NCBI RefSeq assembly: GCF_003030345.1
Contig: NZ_CP028158.1
Location: forward strand, 1,612,001 to 1,676,000
Reading direction: 5' to 3'
Origin: Plantactinospora sp. BC1
Lineage (GTDB): Bacteria > Actinomycetota > Actinomycetes > Mycobacteriales > Micromonosporaceae
Length of the DNA: 64,000 nucleotides
Made by a program: the position numbers and the translations under genes. The notes beneath the pieces are model-generated. The model had not been told where the DNA came from, made no database searches, and worked only from the letters and a program-made list of their open reading frames with translations. Below, piece by piece: positions 41,283-49,763 of this stretch; positions within the stretch are counted from its first letter, which is position 1; each line of letters starts with the position of its first letter.

Positions 41283-41687
41283 TCAATAGGCTTGGAGTCG
41301 TCCGGGCGCCGGGGAACGGTCGACAGGGTGTGGGAGGGGCCGGCCGACGACGTCGTACTCCACCAGCACCGGGGCGTGCTCGGAGCCGGTTCGGGAGCTG
41401 AACGGGTCACCGGGGGGGGCACGCAGCCCGGCGCGGTCCGGGGTGCTGCCCCGGTTGCCGACCTCGATCAGGCAGGCGTGCTCGTCGATCACGATGGTGA
41501 TGTCGACCGTGCTCTCCGGCTCGGCGTGCACCACCGCGTTGGCGCATGCCTCGCTGATGAGTACGGCGAGGTGCCCGCAGGCCTCCTCGGTCGCGTCGGT
41601 CAGGCTCAGCAGGGTGGTGAGGACGTGACGGGCGCGGGTCACCGAGGACGGCTGCCGCGGAAGCGACAGCGTCGTGGTCACGCGCAT
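41283..41687 (-). CDS. RsbW/anti-sigma-type serine kinase (HATPase), C-terminally degenerate
   Basis: 134 residues. The N-terminal part is a normal Bergerat ATPase of the anti-sigma-factor kind: SVTRARHVLTTLL, N box ISEACANAVVHAE (45-56) and ACLIEVGNRG (71-80), where the usual D-x-G-x-G is weakened. Downstream of an eight-G run (41412-41419 on the plus strand), the expected GRGL-x-L-V G2 box is missing, and none of the frames supplies it. It may be a truncated or decaying kinase or a domain that binds its partners without full ATP turnover. It faces a STAS gene and lies near a SpoIIE-type phosphatase, the normal partners. A SigB/SigF-like promoter precedes it. Confidence 0.72.
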   Translation of the reverse strand: MRVTTTLSLPRQPSSVTRARHVLTTLLSLTDATEEACGHLAVLISEACANAVVHAEPESTVDITIVIDEHACLIEVGNRGSTPDRAGLRAPPGDPFSSRTGSEHAPVLVEYDVVGRPLPHPVDRSPAPGRLQAY

Positions 41688-41775
41688 TCCGCAGCTCCTT
41701 CTCGGTCCAGCCGTGACCCCGCTGGACCTGGGTCACAGGCTGGCCGGGATGTACAGGTCGTGATTGTGATCAAAA

Positions 41776-41800
41776 CTACCCGAGGTTGCCGAGCTGAAAC
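41776..41800 (-). promoter_or_regulatory. SigB/SigF-type promoter of the anti-sigma-like gene
   Basis: Minus strand GTTT (41800-41797), 15-base spacer, GGGTAG (41781-41776), very close to GTTT-N14-16-GGGTA(T/C). The leader is about 80 bases. It suggests that the alternative sigma factor controlled by this module drives its own regulator. Confidence 0.6.
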
Positions 41801-41894
41801 GGTCAGGGTGCCGACTCACGGTACGGCTCGCCGGCGGCGGTTCGGCCGTCGGCCGCATAGGGTGGGTTCGGATCATCGGAGTGGGGAGGCTGTC

Positions 41895-42260
41895 GTGAAT
41901 CTGCTGGTGGCGGTCCGGCCAGGCCGGGGTTGCACCGTACTGGAGGTGGCCGGTGACCTGGACATGGCGACGTCTCCACAGCTGCGCGACAGCCTGCAAC
42001 AACTCGTCGACGCAGGGCACCGCCAGGTGGTGGTGGACCTGTCCGGGGTCGGATTCATGGATTCCAGTGCGCTGGGCGCACTGGTGGTGATGTTCAAGGC
42101 GTTCCGTGACCTCGGCGGCCGGTTGTGCGTCGCCGCGGTGCAGCCGGCGGTGCGGAGCGTGCTGACGATCACGTCGGTCGACCAGGTGCTCCGCGTCTAC
42201 GACAGCGTGCAGGCGGCTGAGGACGACGTGCCGACCGAGGACGGCACCGCACGCGGGTAG
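41895..42260 (+). CDS. STAS-domain anti-sigma-factor antagonist
   Basis: 121 residues, complete STAS domain: CTVLEVAGDLDMATSPQLRDSL, VVVDLSGVGFMDSSALGALVVM with the phosphorylatable Ser of DSS (56-58), then LCVAAVQPAVRSVLTIT. Unphosphorylated antagonists sequester RsbW-type kinases and free sigma. GGGGAGG five bases before the GTG supports this start over the long upstream frame. Divergent from the kinase-like gene, and followed by the phosphatase gene on the other strand, so all three partner-switching parts lie in 2.4 kb. Confidence 0.92.
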   Translation: MNLLVAVRPGRGCTVLEVAGDLDMATSPQLRDSLQQLVDAGHRQVVVDLSGVGFMDSSALGALVVMFKAFRDLGGRLCVAAVQPAVRSVLTITSVDQVLRVYDSVQAAEDDVPTEDGTARG

Positions 42261-42323
42261 CACGGGCACCCGGGTGGCACCGGCACGGGCACCGCACCCG
42301 GGATGGCGCGCGGGCAGCCGGGG

Positions 42324-42374
42324 CGGTACGGCAGCCGGGACGGTACGGCAGCCGGGGCGGTACGGCAGCCGGGA
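42324..42374 (+). repeat. 17-bp tandem repeat, three copies
   Basis: CGGTACGGCAGCCGGG(A/G) starting at 42324, 42341 and 42358, in the convergent gap between the STAS and phosphatase genes. Confidence 0.85.
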
Positions 42375-42376
42375 CG

Positions 42377-43633
42377 TCAGTCGGGCAGCGGCGTGCTGAC
42401 CCGGGTCTGGTCGGCCCCGGCGCTGGTTCGCCGGTTCTCGCCGTGCCCGCCGTGCCAGTCGAGGATCAGCAGGGTGGCGTCGTCGGCCAGGGTCGGTCCG
42501 CTGACCTCGATCACGGCATCGGCCAGCGCCCGGACGGCCTCGCGCGGGTGCAGTTCGACGAACGACCGCAACAGGGCCGGCAGGTCGAGGCTGGCGGCGT
42601 TGCGCTCCCGCATGCCGTCGGTGAGCACCACCAGCCGGTCACCGGGTCGCAGCGCGAGTTCACCGGCGCGGTAACCGGCCTCGGCGAACATGCCGAGCGG
42701 GAAGTTGCCCGGCAGCGGCAGCGGCCGGGTGGCACCGTCGCGGACCAGCAGCGGCGGCACGTGTCCGGCGTTGACCAGGGCGCAGACCCCGGTGCGCAGG
42801 TCGAGCCGGCCGAGCAGCGCGGTGATGTAGCTGCCGGGCACGATGGCGTCCTCGGCCACGGCGGCGTTCGCGGCCTCGGCCTGCTCCACCAGGCCAGCCG
42901 CGCGGCGGCGGCTGTTACGCAGGCTGCCCACGCCCAGGGTGGCGGTCAGCGCGCTGGTCACCCCGTGTCCCATCGCGTCGGTGACGCTGAAGTGCAACAG
43001 GTCGCGGGCGAGGCTGTAGTCGAAGGTGTCCCCGCCGATGCTGGCGGCCGGTTCGAGCCAGCCGGAGAGGGTGAAGGCACTGGCCTCACAGGTGAACGCG
43101 CCGGGCAGCAGGCGGCGCTGGATCTCCGCCGACAGGGTGAACGGGGTGGTGCGCTGCCCCCATTCGAAAAGGTCGGTGTGCCGCCGGTTGGCGATCACCA
43201 CGAAGGCCAGCGCGTGCGCCGTACGGGCGATCTCCGCCAGCGCGGCCTCGGCGGGTTCCTCCGGCAGCACCATCTCCAGCAGGCCGATCGCCTCACCCCG
43301 GTCGGTCACCGGCGCCAACACCGTCCAGCCGTCGGGCTTCCCGGCGACCTGCACCGTCTGGCTGCGTAGCGCCTGCTCGGCGGGACCGCCGTCGAACGGC
43401 ATCACCGTGGCGGTCTCGTCACCGTTGCGGCGCCCCTCGCCGGTGCCCCCGATCGGCACGTGAGCCAGCCGAACCAGCGCCCGGCCGCTGAGGTCCGCGA
43501 TCAGGAACGTGACCGTACGCGCCCCGAGCGCCATACCAAGTTCCCGGGTGACCGCCTCGACCGCCTCGACCGGCGAGGCGTTCTCCGCCGCCTCCAACAG
43601 GTCGGCGAGAACCTGCCCTCGACTAGTCTGCAC
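42377..43633 (-). CDS. GAF-SpoIIE serine phosphatase of the partner-switching module
   Basis: 418 residues. An N-terminal GAF-like sensor domain (about 15-155) is joined to a PP2C/SpoIIE phosphatase domain: IQRRLLPG, SIGGDTFDY and SVTDAMGHGVTSALTATL carry the metal-binding Asp/Gly residues, and LVVLTDGMRERN and DDATLLIL complete it. It should dephosphorylate the STAS protein and so turn on a sigma factor when its GAF ligand is sensed. The GTG start is nine bases after the stop of a GT4 gene on the same strand, so the two may be co-transcribed. A soluble protein, no signal peptide. Confidence 0.9.
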   Translation of the reverse strand: MQTSRGQVLADLLEAAENASPVEAVEAVTRELGMALGARTVTFLIADLSGRALVRLAHVPIGGTGEGRRNGDETATVMPFDGGPAEQALRSQTVQVAGKPDGWTVLAPVTDRGEAIGLLEMVLPEEPAEAALAEIARTAHALAFVVIANRRHTDLFEWGQRTTPFTLSAEIQRRLLPGAFTCEASAFTLSGWLEPAASIGGDTFDYSLARDLLHFSVTDAMGHGVTSALTATLGVGSLRNSRRRAAGLVEQAEAANAAVAEDAIVPGSYITALLGRLDLRTGVCALVNAGHVPPLLVRDGATRPLPLPGNFPLGMFAEAGYRAGELALRPGDRLVVLTDGMRERNAASLDLPALLRSFVELHPREAVRALADAVIEVSGPTLADDATLLILDWHGGHGENRRTSAGADQTRVSTPLPD

Positions 43634-43642
43634 GCCGGAAGC

Positions 43643-44920
43643 CTACGAGACCGACCGCGACGGGTTCGACGACCCTGCAACCGGAGGCAGTCGGGCCGGG
43701 GGTGGGGTGCCGGCACGCCCGGCCAGCGATCGGCGCATCGAGTCGACCAGCGCCCGGGCGGAGTCGGACCAGCCCGGCACCGGGAAGCCGGCGGCGGCCG
43801 GCGGCAGCGTACCGCCCAGCGCGGAGCCGACCAGTTCGGTCAGCCGGCCGGCGTCGGCCAGCGGATAGAAGTGCGCGTGCCCGTCGACCGTCTCGCGCAG
43901 CGGCGCGATGTCGGTGCAGATCACCTCGCAACCACAGGCCAGCGCCTCCAGCGGGCCGAGGTGGTTGCCCTCGTTGCGGGAGGCGACCAGCAGGGCGGCG
44001 GCACCGGAGTAGAGCGCGGCCAGGGTGTCGTCGTCGATCCTGCCGGTGAAGACCACCGAGCCGGCTGCGGGCGCGTCGCGGAGCAGCGCGACGACCTCCG
44101 CACGCGCCTCGGCGTACCCGCCGACCACGACGAGCCGGGCGCCGGCCGGGAACCGGGGCGCGGCGTCCAGCCAGCGGGCGAGCAGCCAGTCGAACCGCTT
44201 GATCGGACCGGCGAGCCCGACGTAGAGGCAGTACGGGCCGGAGAGCGCGTATTCGGCCCGCACGGCGGCCACCTCGGCGGCGGGGCGCCGGTGGAACGTC
44301 TCCGTGCGTACCGCGCACGGCACCAGGTCGATCCGGTCGGCCGGGACACCGAGCAACTCCACCAGGTCGTGACCGGTCGCCCGGGACACCGCCACGATCC
44401 GGGTGGCATCCGCCGCGAGCACCCGGTTCAACGCCCGGAAGTAGCGCTGGAACGGCCCGCCCCGCCCGTCGTCCCAGTCGGCGAGCGCGGCGAGTTCGGC
44501 CCGGACCGCCGTCCACTGCGCGGCACCGAAGTGCCGGACGAACTGCTCCCGGCCGTAGTCGTGCTCGGGGAAGCGCAGCCGGGTCAGGTCGTGCACGGTG
44601 AAGCTGTACGGAACCGGACAGTGCCGGTCCACGGTGTAGTGGGTGGTGTGGTAGAGGTCGAATCCGCCCGTCTCCAGCAGGCCGCGCAGTTCGGCGCTGC
44701 GGCGTACGAAGCCGTCCGGCTCGGTGGCCACGAGCAGCCGTACCGGTGCCGTCCCGACCGCCTCCCGCGCCGACGTGACCTGCACCGGGTCGACGAAGGC
44801 GGTCAGCCGTGGCGTGTCGCCGGCCCCGGCCGACACGGCCAGCTCGCGCAGCAGGTTGGTGCCGTAGCGGGCGATCCCGGTCTGCTGGTTGGCGCGAACA
44901 TCGACAAGGATTCGCGTCAT
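43643..44920 (-). CDS. GT4-family glycosyltransferase
   Basis: 425 residues, GT-B fold. The N-terminal acceptor domain begins ILVDVRANQQTGIARYGTNLL; the donor domain has YCLYVGLAGPIKRFDWLL, VVVGGYAEARAEV, a DDDTLAALYSGAAALLVASRNEGNHLGPLEALACGCEVI segment with the catalytic E-x7-E-like motif (NEGNHLGPLEA), typical of GT4. It transfers a sugar from a nucleotide donor to an unknown acceptor, as in polysaccharide or glycolipid synthesis. A related GT4 lies at 49764-50906. A Pro/Ser-rich ~30-residue tail ends the protein. Confidence 0.9.
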   Translation of the reverse strand: MTRILVDVRANQQTGIARYGTNLLRELAVSAGAGDTPRLTAFVDPVQVTSAREAVGTAPVRLLVATEPDGFVRRSAELRGLLETGGFDLYHTTHYTVDRHCPVPYSFTVHDLTRLRFPEHDYGREQFVRHFGAAQWTAVRAELAALADWDDGRGGPFQRYFRALNRVLAADATRIVAVSRATGHDLVELLGVPADRIDLVPCAVRTETFHRRPAAEVAAVRAEYALSGPYCLYVGLAGPIKRFDWLLARWLDAAPRFPAGARLVVVGGYAEARAEVVALLRDAPAAGSVVFTGRIDDDTLAALYSGAAALLVASRNEGNHLGPLEALACGCEVICTDIAPLRETVDGHAHFYPLADAGRLTELVGSALGGTLPPAAAGFPVPGWSDSARALVDSMRRSLAGRAGTPPPARLPPVAGSSNPSRSVS

Positions 44921-44970
44921 GCCGCCTCCCCCGCGCCGTACGTCTCCACCGGATCAGTCGATGTCGACCG

Positions 44971-44990
44971 ATGTAGTCAGATGATTACAT
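44971..44990. promoter_or_regulatory. Inverted repeat in the GT4/STAND divergent gap
   Basis: ATGTA at 44971-44975 and TACAT at 44986-44990 with a 10-base centre, in the 76-base AT-richer gap, seven bases before the STAND GTG. Candidate operator or promoter core only. Confidence 0.35.
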
Positions 44991-44996
44991 GACGAA

Positions 44997-47657
44997 GTGG
45001 ACCTCGACGACTACTTCGTTTTCGGTGCCGCCGGACCGTACCGGCGCAACGAGGTGTTCACCGACCGGGAGGACTACACCCGGATGCTGTTGAACCGGGC
45101 CCGGGACCTGGCGGCCGAGCCGCTCGGCACGGCGGACCTGCTCGACTTCGGCCGGCCCGCGCAGAACGTGATCGTGATTCACGGCCAGGGCGGCATCGGC
45201 AAGACCACACTGGTCAACCAATTCTGCGCCGAGCTGACCGGGTCGTCCGCGCCGGAGTTGCCGAAGCGGCGAATGGTCGCCAGTTTCGACTTCGCCGACG
45301 GCAGCAACCTCGGCTTCGAGACCGTCGTGCTGCGGGTCCGCGCGGCGCTGGGCAGGCTCGGCCGGCCGTTCACCGCCTTCGACACCGGCCTGTCGGTCTA
45401 CTGGGAACTCAAGCATCCGGGCGTCAGCCTGACCGACTTCGTCGAACGCAGCGGCTTCCTCGGCCAGGAGGATCGGGAGCAGACGGCGCAGCAGATCGCC
45501 GGGGTCGTCGACGAACTGCTCGGCTCGGTGGCGGTGGTGGAGGTCGGCTACCGGATGGCCTCCGGGCTGGTACGCCGGCTGCGCGAGGCCACCGAGGTGC
45601 GCCGGCTCCAGCGCGAGTTCCCGCCGTTCGCCCTCATCCTCAAGGAGAACGACCCGGACCGGATGCTCGGCTACCTGCCGATCCTGCTCGCCTGGGACAT
45701 CGAGCGGATCCGGGCCAGACGGCCGGCGCTGGCCGTCTGCCATCTGGACACCTTCGAGGCCGTGCAGGGACTGCCCCGGGAGAAGGGGCTGCTGGAGGAC
45801 CTGCTCGCCCGGATGGTCTACCTCATGCCCAACGTGCTCTTCGTGGTAACCAGCCGGCGCCCGCTGCGCTGGCACGACCCGGTCCGCGCGGTCACCCTGA
45901 CCTACGGCGGCACCCAGCGCTGGCCGCGTCTCGCCGGGGCGGACGGGCGCGGCGACCAGCACGCCCTCGCCGGGCTCACCCCCGACTACGCCGACACCTT
46001 CCTGCGGGAGAGGCTGACGGTCGCCGACGGGGAACCGGCGATCGAGGAGGCGGTACGCCGGCGCATCGTCGACGCCTCGGCGGGCTCCCCGCTCTATCTG
46101 GAACTGTCGGTCAGCCAGTACCGCAGCGCGGCGCTGCGCGGAGAGCGGCCGGACCCGGCCCAGTTCGGCGGTCCGCTGCCCGAGCTGGTTCTGCGGATCA
46201 TGCGCGACCTCTCCCCCGCCGAACGCAACCTGCTGCGCGCCTCGGCACTGCTGGCGGCGTTCGACGCCGACATCCTCCGCGCGGTGCTGCCGGACGTGGC
46301 GATGGCGACGATCCACCGGTTCCTCACCAACAGCTTCGTCCGGCACGCGGCGGGCACCTGGCCGGAGTACCGGATCCACCAGACCCTCCGGCAGAGCATC
46401 AACGCCTGCGACGAGTACACCGACGACGGCTGGGTCGGCGCCGAGCGCGCCGAGCGGGCGGCCCGGGCGACGGCCCGGGTCACCGAACTCGGCCTGGAGG
46501 TGTGGCGACCCGACGACGGCGACACCGTGGTCTCCGCGCAGCGCAGCCAGTGCGCGGTGGCGGCGATGCTGCTGGTCCTACAGGCGGCGGTCGAGCACGA
46601 GCTGCTCCCGGACCGGCTGGGTGACCTGACCTACACGCTCAGCCAGCTCGGCCACTGGCAGGTGCTGGCCGCGCTGCCGCCCGCCGACGGTGCCGCGCCG
46701 GCACTGCGCCGGCTGGTCGAGGCGGCCCGGCTGGCGTCCACCGCGCAGGTCGACGCCCGCCCCAGGTACCAGCGCCTCAAGACGCTGGCGCAGGCGCCGT
46801 GGCAGCACCCCTACGACGCGTACGTCGCCTACGAACTCGGCTCGCTGACCCAGTCGACCGGCCACCACGCCGAGGGCGACGCGTTCTTCGCCTCCCTGGA
46901 GCAGGCCGGTCCGCTGCTGCGCAGCGCTGGTGCGTGGGGCCGGGCCGGGGTGGCGCTGCGCCGCAGCCGGCTGGCCGAGGTACTCGGCTACGCGCCCCCG
47001 TCGGCCGGCCAGCCGCTGGAGGACGCCCGGACCTGGGACCTGCTCGGGCACGTCTACCAGCACGGCGGCGACTTCACCCGGTCGGCCGGCTTCTTCCGGC
47101 AGGCCCTCGACCAGGCCCGGGCCACCGGCGCGCCGCTGTGGGGGGCGCGGGCCGCCCGGCACCTGGCCCTGGCCACCATGTGGACCGACCCGGAACTCGC
47201 GGCGTCGATGCTGCCGGAGGCCCGGGAACTCAACCAGTCGCTGGGTGACCTGATCGGGCTCGCCCAGTGCGACCTGGCGGCGGCGGTCGCGGCGGCCGCC
47301 CGGGGCGACCGCGCGGAGGTGGACGAGCTGCTCGCCCGCGCCCACCGGCTGACCGAGGAGTCCGGGGTGGTCGGCCAGCTGCTGCCGGTCGACGCGATCA
47401 CGGTACTCGCGGCGCTCGCGACCGACCGCCCGGAGCTGGCCCGGACCGCGGCGGCCGCGCTCGCCGCCGACGCCCGGGCCGACCAGCTCGCCCCACCGGT
47501 CTGGGCGGCGGTCGCCGGCCTCTGGCTCGGCGACGACGAGCTGCACGACTTCGCGGCGGTCGGCTGGTACGACTCGGCCGAGCTGGCGCGGGAACGCTGG
47601 CGCGGACCGCTGCGGATGCTCCGGGCCCGGCGGGCATCGGCCGAACCAGGTGGATGA
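44997..47657 (+). CDS. STAND-class P-loop NTPase with C-terminal TPR-like helical repeats
   Basis: 886 residues. A short N-terminal region leads to Walker A VIHGQGGIGKTTLVNQF (60-76), Walker B near LAVCHLDTFEAV and the sensor Arg stretch VVTSRRPLRW, followed by LTPDYADTFLRERL and a winged-helix-like region; the final ~300 residues are alpha-helical repeats of TPR type. STAND proteins are oligomerising switches that sense a ligand or protein through the C-terminal repeats; no effector domain is attached here, so output must go through partners. The start is GTG 44997; ATG 44989 is out of frame. Its end overlaps the phosphotransferase gene by eight bases. Confidence 0.85.
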   Translation: MDLDDYFVFGAAGPYRRNEVFTDREDYTRMLLNRARDLAAEPLGTADLLDFGRPAQNVIVIHGQGGIGKTTLVNQFCAELTGSSAPELPKRRMVASFDFADGSNLGFETVVLRVRAALGRLGRPFTAFDTGLSVYWELKHPGVSLTDFVERSGFLGQEDREQTAQQIAGVVDELLGSVAVVEVGYRMASGLVRRLREATEVRRLQREFPPFALILKENDPDRMLGYLPILLAWDIERIRARRPALAVCHLDTFEAVQGLPREKGLLEDLLARMVYLMPNVLFVVTSRRPLRWHDPVRAVTLTYGGTQRWPRLAGADGRGDQHALAGLTPDYADTFLRERLTVADGEPAIEEAVRRRIVDASAGSPLYLELSVSQYRSAALRGERPDPAQFGGPLPELVLRIMRDLSPAERNLLRASALLAAFDADILRAVLPDVAMATIHRFLTNSFVRHAAGTWPEYRIHQTLRQSINACDEYTDDGWVGAERAERAARATARVTELGLEVWRPDDGDTVVSAQRSQCAVAAMLLVLQAAVEHELLPDRLGDLTYTLSQLGHWQVLAALPPADGAAPALRRLVEAARLASTAQVDARPRYQRLKTLAQAPWQHPYDAYVAYELGSLTQSTGHHAEGDAFFASLEQAGPLLRSAGAWGRAGVALRRSRLAEVLGYAPPSAGQPLEDARTWDLLGHVYQHGGDFTRSAGFFRQALDQARATGAPLWGARAARHLALATMWTDPELAASMLPEARELNQSLGDLIGLAQCDLAAAVAAAARGDRAEVDELLARAHRLTEESGVVGQLLPVDAITVLAALATDRPELARTAAAALAADARADQLAPPVWAAVAGLWLGDDELHDFAAVGWYDSAELARERWRGPLRMLRARRASAEPGG

Positions 47658-48720
47658 GCAACAGGTGGACGAGCGGCAGGCGGACGAGCGGCCGGCAGGC
47701 GAGCGGCCGGCAGGCGAGCGGCCGGCAGGCGAGCGGCCGGCAGGCGAGCCACCGGCGGATGAGTGGTCGGCGGGCGAGCCACCGGCGGGCGCGCGGAGGG
47801 CGAGCGTGCCGCCCTGCGGGCCGCTCGACCTGAGCGACGCGGCGACGCCGTCGGCCGGCGAGCTGCCGGGCGAGGTGGTCGACGCGCTGGTCCGGGCGGC
47901 GGCGCGCAGCCCCGCCTACGACGGTCCGGCGCCGGACCGTACCGGCGTGGCCGTGGTGCCGGGCCGCCGTACCCTGATCAAGGTGCAGCACCGTCGGCAC
48001 GAGACGCTGGCGGTCTGCCTCGGCTACGAGCGGGTACGCGTCGCCGCCGGCATCCCGGCACCCGCCCTGCTCGACCACGGCGAGATCCTGGCCGGCGGCG
48101 AACGCCGGTGGTGGACCGTGCTGGAACGGGTACCGGGGTCGCACGGCGGCGCCGGTCCGCTGCTGCCCCGCCGCCAGCGGGCGGTCTGCGCGGCGATGCG
48201 CCGCTGGCACGACCGGGCACCGGTGCTCGGCCGTCGGCTGGACGCCCCGGGCACCGCCGCGATGTTCTTCGGCGAGATCCGGCTACGCGACCCCGCGTGC
48301 GCGCTGCGCCTGGTGGCGGCGCTCGACCGGGCCTGCCACGGGGCGCCGATGACGGCGATCCACGGCGACATGGCGGTCGGGCACAACGTGCTGTTCACCG
48401 GTAGCCGGCTGCGGGCCGTGCTCGACCCGGGCGCCATCCAGGTCGGGCCGCCCATGCTCGACCTGGCCTGGTGCATCGCGGTCGACCTCGGTCTCGGCGG
48501 CACCGTGGAATCGGCCGTCGCCGGTTACGGCGCGGGGGTCGACCACGAGCAGCTCGACCGGCTGCTGCCGCTGATGCTGGCCCGACGCCGGTTCGACCTG
48601 CTCAACCAGCGCCGCCCGGCGGCCGCCCGACGGCTGGCGGTGCAGTTGCGGGCCCGTCGGCCGGAGCTTTTGACCTGGCTGCCGGCGCCGGATCCGATGC
48701 CGTCCGGTACGCACCGCTGA
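47650..48720 (+). CDS. Aminoglycoside-phosphotransferase-fold kinase with repetitive N-terminus
   Basis: 356 residues from GTG 47650. Residues 2-46 are nine pentapeptide repeats of the type DERPA/GERPA. The kinase-like part has TLIKVQHRRHETLA (ATP-lysine), the catalytic loop AIHGDMAVGHNVLF (HGDxxxxN) and VLDPGAIQVGPPMLDLAW as the metal-binding loop (DPG rather than DFG/DWG). The fold includes antibiotic, choline, homoserine and methylthioribose kinases; substrate unknown. The real start could lie after the repeats, for example the GTG just before PPCGPLDLSD. Overlap with the STAND gene shows a common transcript. Confidence 0.78.
   Translation: MDEQQVDERQADERPAGERPAGERPAGERPAGEPPADEWSAGEPPAGARRASVPPCGPLDLSDAATPSAGELPGEVVDALVRAAARSPAYDGPAPDRTGVAVVPGRRTLIKVQHRRHETLAVCLGYERVRVAAGIPAPALLDHGEILAGGERRWWTVLERVPGSHGGAGPLLPRRQRAVCAAMRRWHDRAPVLGRRLDAPGTAAMFFGEIRLRDPACALRLVAALDRACHGAPMTAIHGDMAVGHNVLFTGSRLRAVLDPGAIQVGPPMLDLAWCIAVDLGLGGTVESAVAGYGAGVDHEQLDRLLPLMLARRRFDLLNQRRPAAARRLAVQLRARRPELLTWLPAPDPMPSGTHR
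47656..47790 (+). repeat. In-frame 15-bp tandem repeat, nine units
   Basis: Units of 15 bases from 47656: four identical GAGCGGCCGGCAGGC copies (47686-47745) with diverged ones on both sides. They encode (D/G)E-x-x-(A/V) pentapeptides, so gain or loss of units keeps the frame. Confidence 0.9.
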
Positions 48721-49705
48721 CCGCGCCGTGCCGAGGCTCGACCGCTGGCAGCCGTACCGTACGCGCCAGGCCCTCGCGGAGCGGAACCGGCCGCCACGCC
48801 GGCAGCAGCGCGCGGAGCCGACGGATGTCGGCGACCACGGTCGGGCTGTCCGACACCCGGGTACGGGCCGGATCGCGCGCGACCGTGCCGGAGAGCCCGA
48901 GCACCTCCAGGATTCCGGCCACCACCTCCCGGCCGGTGCTGCCCCGACCGGTGCCGACGTTCACCCGGCCGGTGGCGCCCCGGGCCAGCAGCGCCACGAC
49001 CGCGTCGGCGGCGTCCTCGACGAAGACGTAGTCGCGTACCGTCCGCAGGTCGCCCAGGTGCAACCCGCCACCGGCCCGGGCCTGGGCGATCGTCGTCGGG
49101 ACCAGATGGTCGGCGGTCGGGGCCGGGCCGTAGAGGTTGAAGAGCCGGACCGAGAGCGCGGCCACCCCGTGCCGGGCCGCGTGCCGGTGCACCAGCCGCT
49201 CCCCGGCCAGCTTGGTCTCGCCGTAGACGGTGCACGGCGCGCACCGGGAACGTTCGGAGAGCGGCCCGGTGGAGTCGGCGTAGACGGCCGCGGAGGAGGC
49301 GAAGACGAACCGCCGGGGACGGTGGGCCCGCCAGGCGGCGAGCAGGCTGGCCGTACCGGAGACGTTCACCCGGGCGGTCTCCTCCGGATCGCGCTCGCAG
49401 TCCGGGATGAAGTGCTTCGCCGCCAGGTGGACCACGGCCCAGGGCCGTACGGCACGGTGCAGCTCGGCCACCGTGTCGGCGTCGCAGATGCTCGCCCGGT
49501 GGTGCACCACCCCGGCGTCGTCGGCGAACGCGTGCAGCCGGCGCAGCGTGCCCGCGCTGCCGTCGTCGAGGATGGCGACCGACTGGCCGGCGGCACGCAG
49601 CCGCCGGACCACGGCGATGCCCAGAAAGCCGGCTCCGCCCGTGACGAGCACCGGAGAACCGGCGACGGTCACCGGGCGGGCCGTGCTGGCGCGACCCGGC
49701 CCCAT
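48602..49705 (-). CDS. NAD-dependent epimerase/dehydratase (extended SDR)
   Basis: About 367 residues. N-terminal cofactor motif VLVTGGAGFLGIAVVRRL, CDADTVAELHRAV, VVHLAAKHF, FVFASSAAVYA with the active-site Ser, VYGETKLAGE (YxxxK) and RLFNLYGP: a UDP-glucose 4-epimerase-like sugar-nucleotide enzyme. Start uncertain: ATG 49744, ATG 49705 (used) or GTG 49672, which gives MTVAGSPVLVTGG; no clear ribosome site. The C-terminal ~40 codons overlap the convergent phosphotransferase gene by 119 bases, and the last ~25 residues (Pro/Ala-rich) look like run-on sequence. It should feed activated sugars to the flanking GT4 enzymes; that is inference. Confidence 0.82.
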   Translation of the reverse strand: MGPGRASTARPVTVAGSPVLVTGGAGFLGIAVVRRLRAAGQSVAILDDGSAGTLRRLHAFADDAGVVHHRASICDADTVAELHRAVRPWAVVHLAAKHFIPDCERDPEETARVNVSGTASLLAAWRAHRPRRFVFASSAAVYADSTGPLSERSRCAPCTVYGETKLAGERLVHRHAARHGVAALSVRLFNLYGPAPTADHLVPTTIAQARAGGGLHLGDLRTVRDYVFVEDAADAVVALLARGATGRVNVGTGRGSTGREVVAGILEVLGLSGTVARDPARTRVSDSPTVVADIRRLRALLPAWRPVPLREGLARTVRLPAVEPRHGAVSGAYRTASDPAPAARSKAPADGPATAPPAVGRPPGGAG

Positions 49706-49763
49706 GCCAGGAAGGATAGATGGCCATGCATTCGTTCGCACCATGTCCAGTGAGGTGGCGGCG

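Noticed and set aside
47654-47833. ATG frame starting at 47654 as a separate small gene
   Set aside because: It is the +2 reading of the 15-bp repeat and stops inside the kinase gene; the GTG frame carries the kinase motifs.
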